From CAWUJT01 sp963922715 (GTDB lineage: Bacteria > Pseudomonadota > Alphaproteobacteria > Rhodobacterales > Rhodobacteraceae), in contig CAWUJT010000113.1 in assembly GCA_963922715.1 (NCBI GenBank), forward strand, positions 1 to 5,991: 5,991 bases of DNA, given 5' to 3'. A program made the translations under genes and the position numbers. The notes under the pieces were generated by a model, which saw only the letters and a program-made list of their open reading frames with translations, made no database searches and was not told where the DNA came from. Shown piece after piece: positions 1 through 5,991 of the stretch (positions within the stretch are counted from its first letter, which is position 1; the number at the start of each line of letters is the position of its first letter).

Positions 1-3000
1 CAAGGTGTCTATTTCGATGGGAATGGCGATGGTTTCCGGGAGCTGACCGGCTGGCTCTCGTCGGATGACGGGTTCTTGGCGTTGGACAAGAACGGCAATG
101 GTCGTATTGATGATATCAATGAGCTTTTTGGCAATGTTGGTGTGTCCGGCATTGATGAGTTGGCGCAATATGACAGCAATGGTGATGGTAAGATCGATGC
201 ACTGGATGCTGTCTTTACAGATCTCCTGGTCTGGCAGGATTTCGATCAAGATGGGGAGAGCGATGAAGGTGAGCTGACAGGCCTTGAGGATTTGGGGATT
301 GTTTCATTGGATTTGTCTTCTCGGGCCGAGTTGGACGTTGAAACGCCTCAGGGGGCATTTTTGGATGACTATATCCAGTTTGAATGGGCCGACGGGGTTC
401 AGAGCCTTGCGTATGACGCCGTGTTTGACGTTAATGCCGTGGCGACCAAGTTTGGGGGTGAAGCCGGGACTGCCGCTTGGCTGGGTGATGATATTATCGG
501 GCTCAAAGGCTTTGGCACCATTGCGGATCTGAGCATTGCGCAATCCAATGATTTCGAGCTTGCTGAGATTGTCGCGCGTGACTCAGCACTGATGACTGTG
601 CCGAACCTGGATGAGTTACGCGCTCTTATATCTGACACGCTCAGCACGTGGGCCCAAGTCTTGGAAACATCTCGCGAATTAACGCCGGTTCTGACGCAAG
701 ATGATGGGCATGGTCCCTATTTGGTGGATCGCGGCATTTATGTCGAGGACGACACCGGCGGATATTGGGTGCTGGAGTCCGGTGCCTCTGTCTTAGACGC
801 AAATGGTGTCACCATAGATCGCCCAACACTGCAAGATATTATGGCGCAATCACCCGAGGCCTCTCAAAGTTGGACGCTTGAGCAAGCGTTTTCTCCATCC
901 AGCCGCGCAGAGGCGCTGTTGCATCGAGATGCTACGCCTTACTTGGTTGAGGTTGTCGACGATCGTGCGATTGTGCTGGACTATGGCGTTAAAAATGATG
1001 ACGGGAGCTGGTCCTTGGCGAGCGGTGCGCCGGTTTTGGATGAAACCGGCATTGAGATCACATCTCCGACTAAAGATGACATTTTAGGCCTGGACACTGC
1101 TGAGGGTCAGGAATGGCGTGTGGAAGATATTCAATTCAATGAATATGCCAATATCACAGTCGAGCAGATTGGACTATATGTCATTGATGGCACGGCCGTC
1201 GATTACAGCGTTGAGGTCACAGATCAGGATGGCACATTCTATGTCTGGGCACGCAATTTAGATCGTGCGTTAGAGCTTCAGCACAAGAACGGCGATGCCA
1301 GTGACTTTAACTTACGCAATTACGAGATCGATTTTGAAACACTTGATGAGGTGAATTCTGACCTCGACAGCGGATATCGTGTCGAGCTTTTCACGCCAGG
1401 TGAATTTCATTTTGCCACATCTCTGGTTGGGATTGATTTCCAGCCCGCTATGCTAAGTGCAGAGGTCAATAATACCACGGGTGTAATTTCTTATTCTGTG
1501 GATGGCAGCGGCAATCCGAGCCTTGAGAGCGACAGCTATGTCAGTGGTATCCAGGAGCTGATGCCGCTTGTTGATATCATGTATGATCAATGGATTGTTG
1601 CGAGCCGGTCTTATGCGGTCAAAATGGCTGTCCAAGGTGGGTTGGCCGAATATTTTCCCGGGATAGTCTATGATCCGGTTGCAGATACATATTCGAGTAC
1701 CACAGGCCGTGAATTGGTTGAGGTCTTTGAAAAGATTTTTGAGACGACCCCATCCGGCGCCGATGAGGCAAAGGCTTATCTCGCGGATTGGAATGACATC
1801 CTGTCAACACTCTATGGCGATTATCAGATGAGCGGAGAGGGCAATATCGGTAATGCCGTTCTTGGCATCGACCAGAAATTTGTCTTCCAAATGCTTCTTC
1901 CAGCCTATGAAAACCACCCAATCGATGCTGATCTGCCAACAATTTTGAACACCTTCCGCGTTGATCAAGACTTGCTGATCGCACATGAAGAGGATGCAAC
2001 GGAAGTCACAGGGACATCGCAGAACGACTTCATTTATGTCTCAACCGGCGATCAAACTTATCGTGGTGGTGACGGGCAGGATATTTACTTCATAGGTCAG
2101 GATTTCGGTAACGATGTGATCGAAGACATTGATTATACGCTCGGCGATGAAATTAGATTTACGTCGGCCACGTCAGAGCAAGTCAATGCATCACGCGATG
2201 GACAGGACCTGATCCTCAGAGTGGATGGGTATGAGGGTCAAATTACTGTCAAGAACCATTTCTTAGGCGAACTTAATCCAGTCAATATTTGGGGGGATCA
2301 ACAAAAGACAGAAATGTCGGCCATTGCTTTTGCCGATGGTGTGATGTGGGATAATTTCCGAATTGCGATGGAAGTGGCTGAGCCACGAGATGAAGCGCAG
2401 ACAGTTGTTGGTTCTGGCGCCACCGACGTTCTGATGGGCGGTCTCGGCAACGATAACTTGATTGGTGGATTGGGCGGCGATGTTTATATCTTCCGTGAAG
2501 GTGACGGCATTGACGTGATCAGTGATCGTGATGCCTCGACCCCAAGCATGGGATTCATGGAAGGCGGCTTTGATATGCTGCAATTCTATGGCGATTTTGG
2601 ATCTGACGATGTGCGCCTGCAGCGCGATGGCGAAAGTGATCACCTCCAGATCTTTATCCTAGATGAAGATGGCAATGAAACCGGCGATAAGGTGACGATT
2701 GAAAACCAATTTGCCGGTTTGCGGCTCAACCTTGGTGGCTTCTTTGCGGCGGTCGACGGCATAGCGGGTACAAATTTATCAGAAGATTACAATTTTGATT
2801 ATGTCAGCCCCTCGCTCATCGAACAAATCACTTTTGAAGATGGATCTTCCCTTGAGTTTGAAGACATCACTGAGCGCGTGATTGCAAATGCGACAACGGA
2901 TGGTGAAGATGCCATTTATGGCTTCTTAACGGCTGATACACTTGACGGCGGCGCGGGGGATGATCTGCTGACGGGTCGCGGAGATGGTGACACATATATA

Positions 3001-5991
3001 TACGGGCTTGGCGATGGATTGGATGTGATCCACGATCAGGATGTTGAGAGCTTTGGTCTCTTTGGCTCACCTGCTGATCGGTTGGTTTTTGAAGATGATA
3101 TTCGTTGGACAGATCTGGAATATGAACGAACAGGCACAGACGACACGCTGACTCTTCGGCTGGAGAACACAGAAAACGACGGTGTGATCCTGCAGGATTT
3201 TCTTGAGTATAGCTTATTAACATTGCAATACACCAATCGGATCGAAGAGTTTGAATTCGGTGATGGAACAATTTGGTCTTGGACCAAGATGCTTCAGGAA
3301 TTCATCAATGCAGACAAAACCGATGGTGATGATGTTATTTATGGTTTTTTCACCAATGATGTGTTGGATGGCGGTTTGGGTCAGGACCGTTTGGAGGGTT
3401 TAGACGGCTCTGACATTTATATTTATGAAGAAGGCTATGACAATGATGTTGTCTTTGATGCAGGCGGAGAGACAGATAGACTTCAGCTTAATGGGATCAA
3501 TTTTTCTGATGTAAATATATTGCGCACAGCGAGGGATTTGATTTTTGAGATCAAAGCAACTGGCGAACGCGTCACACTTGAGAACCAGTATAATCGGGAA
3601 GAGGCGCAAGGCAACGCGATTGAGTATTTTGATTTTGCTGATCAAACGATCATTTTCACGGATTTAAACCCTGAGGATGTGGATGTCATCGGTACCTCTG
3701 CATCTGAAACACTTGAGGGCAGCGACTTTAGCGAAATCATTGACGGGCGGGCGGGGGATGATCTGCTGCGCGGAGGCAGTGATGGTGACATCTATCGGTT
3801 TGATATCGGCTATGGTGCAGATACCATTGAAGATGCGCAAGTTCGTGCGTCCTGGGCGAACCGCAATGATGGCCAAGACGCTGAAACAGGGGACCGCATT
3901 GAATTTGGTCCAGGGGTCACAGTTGAAAATATCCGCTTCACAAAGGATGGCGATGATCTTTTGATCACAATTGAGGGGTATTCGGACAACCTACGGATAC
4001 GCAATCAGTTCCGCAATGTGACAGATGGGGTTGAGTTCTTCGATTTCGACGATGGCACAACTTTTACCATCGCTGACGTCGAAGCCTTGCTCAATATCGC
4101 GGGTGGAAACCGTGGTGATAATAGAATTGAAGGCATCATCGATCAAGAGAATGTGCTTGATGGGGCGCAAGGCGATGATGTTCTGATCGGAGGCAATCTA
4201 GCGGACACCTATGCCTTTGGCGCGGGCTATGACCTTGATCGCATTGAAGAACAACAAGACCAAGAGGGCATTATTGATCGCGTCATCTTTGGCGCTGCGG
4301 TCCGCGTTGAAGACATTGCCTTGCGGCGCTCTGGTGACGATCTGATCATTGATCTGGGCGCTGGTACAGATGTGCTAACCATCACGGGCGGGTTTGGGTC
4401 AACCAGCGTTGAAGAATTCTTGTTTGCCGATGGTCAAGTTCTGACGCTCGAGGATTTTAAGACCCTTATGGTGTTGGGCACCTCCGGCGCAGACCAGATT
4501 ATCGGCTTTGATGGACGTGATGATCTGATAGATGGGTTTGAAGGCTCTGACGATCTGCAAGGTGGCACGGGCGATGATACCTATACCTTTGGATTTGGAT
4601 CTGGCCGAGATGCGATCACGGAAACCGGCGGTATCGACAAAGTTGTCTTTGGGGCCGGTGTCACGAGAGATCATGTGGACTTTTCCATTGTTGACGGAGA
4701 TTTGATCGTCAAGCTCTCACAAGAGGGGGATGTCTTAGCAGTCTTAAATGGCGTTAGCGGCTCCAGCGCTTCGGAAGTGGAGCGCTTTGAGTTCGCAGAC
4801 GGCGAGGAGCTTACGATCGAGGCTTTGAAAACCGAACTGCTGCAAGCGTCTCTGGATGACAGTGATAATATCATCGATGCGCGCGACGATGATATCGTTG
4901 TCCAAATCGCACCGGGACTTGGCTCTGACCAGATCACGATGGGACCTGAGACCCAATATGTGTTTAACGGTGGGGATGGCATAGATACTGTCATACTATC
5001 AGGCACGCCGAACGGCGCCAAGATTATCCTTCCTGATTACGGGGTTGCCGATATTGAGGTGTTGCGGTCCTATGAAGGCAGCAATGATCTCATTCTGAAC
5101 TTCCAAAGTTCTGGCGATCAGATTTTGATCCGAAATGGCCTGACAGTCACGACACTTCCGATCATTGAATTCAGCGATGGGACCACGTGGACAACGGCCG
5201 ACGTCATGCAGTCTTTTGTGGACACCCAGGTTTCCGAACGTGACGATTATGTCACGGGCTCTCGCTTGGGCGAAACGATTGTTGCAGGTTTGGGCGATGA
5301 TGATATCGAGGGCGGGGCAGGCGATGATGTCTATATCTATTCCCGTGGCGATGGCCGCGATATCATAACAGATAGCGCAGGAGCGGCGGATGTTTTGGAG
5401 ATCTATGGCTATCTACCTGAAGACATCACCATCACACGTCCCGTCCAGGATCGCGATGATATCCTCCTGACATTTGCAGGTACCGACGATCAGATCGTTA
5501 TCCGATATCGATCTGACAATGGTATCGATGAGGTGCGGTTCTCCAATGGGACAAGCTGGTCTAAGGATGACCTTTTCGCGGCATCGCTTGCGCAAAGCAC
5601 AGACTATGATGATCTCTTGGTGGGATCAGCAGACGCGGATACCCTTAGCGGTGGCGCAGGCAACGACAGCCTTGAAGGCGGCGATGGTGATGACGTCTAT
5701 ATCGTCAACTATGCCGAAGGCCATGATATGGTTGTCGACACCTCCGGGACGGATCGTCTGGTTCTCACCGAAGCCTTGCCACAGGATATCGAGCTGTCTT
5801 GGCCGGAAAACTACGACGCGAAAATACTCTTGCCAGGTGGAGGTTCTGTCACACTCATCAATCAAATGAACCCAGAGGCAGACACGATTGAAACAATTGT
5901 GTTCTCTGACGGGTCGGAATGGACCAAAGTCGAACTGATAGAATATGTAACGATCGCCGCCAAAGCCAACGGAGAGACTATCCGTGGATTG
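1..5991 (+). CDS. Giant RTX-type calcium-binding repeat protein, internal fragment (both ends outside window)
   Basis: Frame 1 reads through 1997 codons without a stop, so both the start and the stop lie outside the window. The translation is rich in Asp, Gly and Glu, poor in Lys, and contains no Cys. Order of parts: four DxDxDG calcium loops (residues 6-91), a linker with an internal duplication (about 100-514), a mainly helical domain (about 515-660), then ten RTX-plus-cap units (667 to about 1986) and the start of another. The repeated GGxGxDxux nonapeptides and the closing F-x-F-A-D-G-T-x-W motifs are those of the haemolysin-type calcium-binding repeat and its related domain. Known family members are exported by type I secretion and fold on binding extracellular calcium; here that is inferred, because the C-terminal signal is not visible. 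No protease, lipase or other catalytic motif was found. The specific role (adhesin, surface protein or toxin) is unknown. There is no sign of frameshift or decay. Confidence 0.96.
16..273 (+). other. EF-hand/dockerin-like calcium-binding module (four DxDxDG loops)
   Basis: Four acidic loops follow one another within residues 6-91. They are DGNGDG (6-11), DKNGNGRIDD (29-38) followed by ELFG, DSNGDGKIDALD (58-69), and DFDQDGESDEGE (80-91). The last has the full EF-hand spacing, with acidic or Asn side chains at loop positions 1, 3, 5, 9 and 12 and Gly at 6. The first three keep positions 1, 3 and 5 but lack Glu at 12; in loop two a Glu sits at 13. This spacing is usual for the DxDxDG modules found just before RTX regions in giant bacterial calcium-binding proteins. 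The likely role is to stabilise this part of the chain with calcium after secretion. The first loop begins only five residues into the window, so the module may extend further upstream. Confidence 0.85.
298..714 (+). other. Linker region between the EF-hand-like module and the duplicated segment
   Basis: Residues 100-238 contain no calcium-repeat motif. A GLKGFGTIADLSIAQSND segment (167-184) resembles, from memory, a conserved stretch found after the DxDxDG module in other giant RTX proteins, where a GFG/GYG..PDL..A.S pattern recurs. It is followed by a probable helical part (about 185-225) ending in a Trp-containing stretch (DTLSTWAQVLE, 212-222). No enzyme motif, signal peptide or membrane segment is visible. 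The role is probably structural, as a spacer or fold-initiating domain; the family comparison needs a profile search to confirm. Confidence 0.5.
715..885 (+). repeat. Internal protein duplication, copy 1
   Basis: Residues 239-295 are the first copy of an imperfect duplication inside the linker. The copy opens with PYLV (239-242). Its core, residues 254-295, aligns without gaps to residues 335-376 with 18 of 42 positions identical (counted by hand). Shared landmarks are G-x-W-x-L-x-S-G-A-x-V-L-D-x-x-G at 254-269, P-T-x-x-D-I at 275-280, and Q-x-W-x-x-E at 289-294. The pattern suggests a small beta-rich domain. I do not recognise a named domain for it. Confidence 0.75.
937..1128 (+). repeat. 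Internal protein duplication, copy 2
   Basis: Residues 313-376 repeat the pattern of residues 239-295. PYLV recurs at 313-316, then G-S-W-S-L-A-S-G-A-P-V-L-D at 335-347, P-T-K-D-D-I at 356-361, and Q-E-W-R-V-E at 370-375. The core is offset by 81 residues and the opening PYLV by 74, so there is an indel of seven residues between them. The two copies are well diverged in DNA, which points to an old duplication rather than a recent slip. The function is unknown, probably structural. Confidence 0.75.
1129..1542 (+). other. Beta-rich spacer without recognisable repeats
   Basis: Residues 377-514 alternate hydrophobic and polar residues, as beta-strands do (for example VDYSVEVTDQDGTFYVWARN at 400-419), with acidic turns between. 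A DY.V.....DGTFYVWA pattern at 401-416 recalls the DY.V..DDGSWSLA part of duplication copy 2 (327-340), so this may be a third, decayed copy. The SYSVDGSGNPSLESDSY stretch (497-513) is a flexible-looking junction just before the helical domain. No known motif or catalytic signature was seen. Confidence 0.4.
1543..1980 (+). other. Mainly helical domain preceding the RTX array
   Basis: Residues 515-660 differ from the rest of the protein: few Gly-Asp turns, more Leu, Ala, Tyr and aromatic residues, and helix-like spacing. Landmarks are D-Q-W-I-V-A-S-R-S-Y (529-538), QGGLAEYFPGIVYDP (545-559), RELVEVFEKIF (570-580), AKAYLADWNDIL (590-601), DQKFVFQMLLPAYE (624-637), and a closing D-Q-D-L-L-I-A-H-E-E-D-A-T-E-V-T-G-T (655-672) that runs into the first RTX unit. 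From memory, a helical segment with a similar layout (Y.R.....A.QGGLA....GI.YD) stands in front of the RTX repeats in other giant calcium-binding proteins. It may fold as a cap that starts calcium-driven folding of the downstream array; that role is inference. Confidence 0.55.
1999..2376 (+). repeat. RTX/cap unit A
   Basis: Residues 667-792 are the first full unit. It opens with a degenerate G-T-S-Q-N-D-F-I (671-678) in the position of the usual G-T-x-G-x-D-x-I, then has one good nonapeptide, GGDGQDIYF (689-697). The GNDVIED turn is at 703-709, the cap strand R-D-G-Q-D-L-I-L-R-V at 732-741, I-T-V-K-N-H-F at 748-754, and the closing A-F-A-D-G-V-M-W at 776-783. The stretch between N-H-F and the closing motif is longer than in most units. 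Confidence 0.8.
2401..2880 (+). repeat. RTX/cap unit B, longest unit, with an insertion
   Basis: Residues 801-960. Two consecutive RTX nonapeptides, GGLGNDNLI (813-821) and GGLGGDVYI (822-830), lead to GDGIDVISD (834-842). The cap has Q-R-D-G-E-S-D-H-L-Q-I (874-884), then V-T-I-E-N-Q-F (898-904), and the unit ends with I-T-F-E-D-G (943-948) and F-E-D-I (953-956). At about 160 residues it is the longest unit. The extra length comes from a roughly 30-residue insertion (about 905-940) between the N-Q-F strand and the closing motif, and from a longer loop at 842-855. Confidence 0.82.
2896..3315 (+). repeat. RTX/cap unit C
   Basis: Residues 966-1105. It opens with TDGEDAIYGFLTADTLDGG (966-984), has one clear nonapeptide, GGAGDDLLT (983-991), and a second, less regular one, GRGDGDTYI (992-1000). 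The GDGLDVIHD turn is at 1004-1012, a longer loop follows at 1013-1025, then the cap T-G-T-D-D-T-L-T-L-R-L (1044-1054) and the closing F-E-F-G-D-G-T-I-W (1084-1092). Its opening 36 residues match unit D at 22 positions (ungapped, counted by hand), the clearest match I found between neighbouring units. Confidence 0.82.
3319..3687 (+). repeat. RTX/cap unit D
   Basis: Residues 1107-1229. It opens with TDGDDVIYGFFTNDVLDGG, then GGLGQDRLE (1124-1132) and a weaker GLDGSDIYI (1133-1141). The turn is E-G-Y-D-N-D-V-V-F-D (1144-1153), with a short G-G-E-T-D-R loop. The cap reads R-T-A-R-D-L-I-F-E-I (1175-1184) and V-T-L-E-N-Q-Y (1191-1197). The closing motif is F-D-F-A-D-Q-T-I-I (1210-1218), in which Gly is replaced by Gln and Trp by Ile, so this copy has drifted at its end. 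Confidence 0.8.
3688..4101 (+). repeat. RTX/cap unit E
   Basis: Residues 1230-1367. It opens with I-G-T-S-A-S-E-T-L-E-G (1230-1240), then nonapeptide-like DGRAGDDLL (1248-1256) and GGSDGDIYR (1258-1266). The turn GYGADTIED (1270-1278) is followed by an enlarged polar loop (1279-1297). The cap K-D-G-D-D-L-L-I-T-I (1315-1324) and R-I-R-N-Q-F (1331-1336) are close to the family pattern, and the unit closes with F-D-F-D-D-G-T-T-F (1347-1355). It shares an exact 18-base run, gcgggggatgatctgctg, with unit C (3751-3768 and 2953-2970). Confidence 0.82.
4102..4473 (+). repeat. RTX/cap unit F
   Basis: Residues 1368-1491. RTX part: D-G-A-Q-G-D-D-V-L-I (1387-1396) and G-G-N-L-A-D-T-Y-A-F (1397-1406); the second has lost the Gly-Asp core. 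Turn: GYDLDRIEE (1409-1417). Cap: R-R-S-G-D-D-L-I-I-D-L (1442-1452) and V-L-T-I-T-G-G-F (1458-1465). Closing motif: F-L-F-A-D-G-Q-V-L-T-L-E-D-F (1473-1486), lacking the Trp. Confidence 0.82.
4474..4848 (+). repeat. RTX/cap unit G, three RTX-like turns
   Basis: Residues 1492-1616. L-G-T-S-G-A-D-Q-I-I-G (1492-1502) leads into three consecutive nonapeptide-like turns: GFDGRDDLI (1502-1510), GFEGSDDLQ (1512-1520) and GGTGDDTYT (1521-1529), the most in any unit here. The short E-T-G-G-I-D-K loop (1541-1547) is followed by the cap V-D-G-D-L-I-V-K-L (1564-1572) and the closing F-E-F-A-D-G-E-E-L (1596-1604). Confidence 0.84.
4849..5226 (+). repeat. RTX/cap unit H, degenerate in its RTX part
   Basis: Residues 1617-1742. 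The RTX part has decayed or been replaced: the opening L-D-D-S-D-N-I-I-D-A-R-D-D-D-I-V (1618-1633) lacks the GGxGxD pattern, and only FNGGDGIDTVIL (1655-1666) keeps one nonapeptide-like turn. The cap is well kept: I-E-V-L-R-S-Y-E-G-S-N-D-L-I-L-N-F (1685-1701), Q-I-L-I-R-N-G (1707-1713), and the closing I-E-F-S-D-G-T-T-W-T-T-A-D-V (1722-1735). Confidence 0.72.
5227..5592 (+). repeat. RTX/cap unit I
   Basis: Residues 1743-1864. V-T-G-S-R-L-G-E-T-I-V (1751-1761) leads to AGLGDDDIE (1762-1770) and GGAGDDVYI (1771-1779), a near-consensus pair. Turn: GDGRDIITD (1783-1791), with a short loop. Cap: R-P-V-Q-D-R-D-D-I-L-L-T-F (1813-1825) and Q-I-V-I-R-Y-R (1831-1837). Closing motif: V-R-F-S-N-G-T-S-W-S-K-D-D-L (1845-1858). 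Confidence 0.85.
5593..5958 (+). repeat. RTX/cap unit J
   Basis: Residues 1865-1986. The opening D-D-L-L-V-G-S-A-D-A-D-T-L-S (1870-1883) precedes two consensus nonapeptides, GGAGNDSLE (1884-1892) and GGDGDDVYI (1893-1901). The turn is E-G-H-D-M-V-V-D (1906-1913) and the loop is the short T-S-G-T-D-R. The cap diverges (W-P-E-N-Y-D-A-K-I-L-L, 1934-1944), followed by V-T-L-I-N-Q-M (1950-1956) and the closing I-V-F-S-D-G-S-E-W-T-K-V-E-L (1966-1979). Confidence 0.85.
5959..5991 (+). repeat. RTX/cap unit K, first residues only
   Basis: The last 11 codons (residues 1987-1997) read A-K-A-N-G-E-T-I-R-G-L. They match the opening of other units (G-x-x-x-x-D/E-x-I-x-G), for example G-S-R-L-G-E-T-I in unit I. 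The array therefore continues past the window end, and the number of units further on cannot be known from here. Confidence 0.6.

Noticed and set aside
65..532. Two short plus-strand ORFs in a shifted frame near the left end
   Set aside because: They are Met/Trp/Arg-rich shadows of the EF-hand-like module and linker. No independent start signal or family is seen.
1619..1999. Minus-strand ORF of 126 codons
   Set aside because: It lies wholly antisense to the clear frame-1 protein, its translation is rich in Arg, His, Ser and Pro as expected of a shadow frame, and it shows no domain or ribosome binding site.
2263..2643. Minus-strand ORF of 126 codons
   Set aside because: It overlaps units A and B in antisense and shows no recognisable motif. 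Long antisense frames are expected opposite GAT/GGC-rich repeats.
2867..3271. Minus-strand ORF of 134 codons
   Set aside because: It is antisense to units B and C. The His/Arg/Ser/Pro-rich composition is a by-product of Asp/Gly-rich codons on the other strand.
4671..5021. Minus-strand ORF of 116 codons, Ser-rich
   Set aside because: It is a shadow of units G and H. The serine runs come from reverse-complemented Asp/Glu/Gly codons.
110..5790. Many gatatc and gatgat words that might be binding sites
   Set aside because: They fall in phase as Asp-Ile and Asp-Asp codons of the repeat motifs, so coding constraint explains them.
5474..5869. Plus-strand ORF of 131 codons in another frame
   Set aside because: It overlaps units I and J in a different frame. 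The repeated M, S and T are what shifted GAT/GGC repeats give, and frame 1 carries the conserved motifs.
1999..5991. Repetitive DNA that might be a CRISPR array or a short tandem (phase-variable) repeat
   Set aside because: Repeats are at the protein level with drifted codons. There are no identical direct repeats with regular spacers and no mono- or short-oligonucleotide tracts long enough to suggest slippage.

Overview
The whole 5991-base window lies inside one protein-coding gene. Frame 1 of the + strand is open from the first base to the last: 1997 codons with no stop, no recognisable start region and no end. The product is the middle part of a giant, acidic, cysteine-free RTX-type (haemolysin-type calcium-binding repeat) protein. 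No other gene, RNA, promoter, terminator, mobile element or CRISPR array can be supported.

Layout, with residues numbered from the first codon of the window. (1) Residues 6-91 form an aspartate-rich module of four EF-hand/dockerin-like DxDxDG loops. (2) Residues about 100-238 are a linker with a GFG..ADL..AQS.D segment, followed by a probable helix. (3) Residues 239-376 hold an imperfect internal duplication, and residues 377-514 are poorly repetitive beta-rich sequence that may contain a third, decayed copy. (4) Residues 515-660 form a mostly helical domain. (5) From residue 667 to the window end there are ten consecutive units (A to J) of about 120-164 residues, plus the first residues of an eleventh (K). 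Each unit normally starts with one to three RTX nonapeptides (GGxGxDxux-like). These run into a DxYxF stretch and a GxGxDxIxD turn, then a beta-rich cap (about R-x-G-D-D-L-x-I). Each unit closes with an F-x-F-A-D-G-T-x-W-like motif, as in the haemolysin-type calcium-binding related domain.

Working together, these parts suggest a long extracellular chain that stays unfolded in the low-calcium cytoplasm and folds after export when calcium fills the loops. Type I secretion is the usual route for this family. The C-terminal secretion signal and any ABC exporter or adaptor genes would lie outside the window, so export is inferred from family membership. The biological role (adhesin, surface layer, toxin or enzyme carrier) cannot be told from this segment; no catalytic motif was seen.

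Organism: giant proteins with this EF-hand-like, helical, RTX/related-domain order are common in marine and other Proteobacteria, especially Alphaproteobacteria. The mixed codon use and roughly balanced base composition (judged by eye) fit that, but the assignment is tentative.
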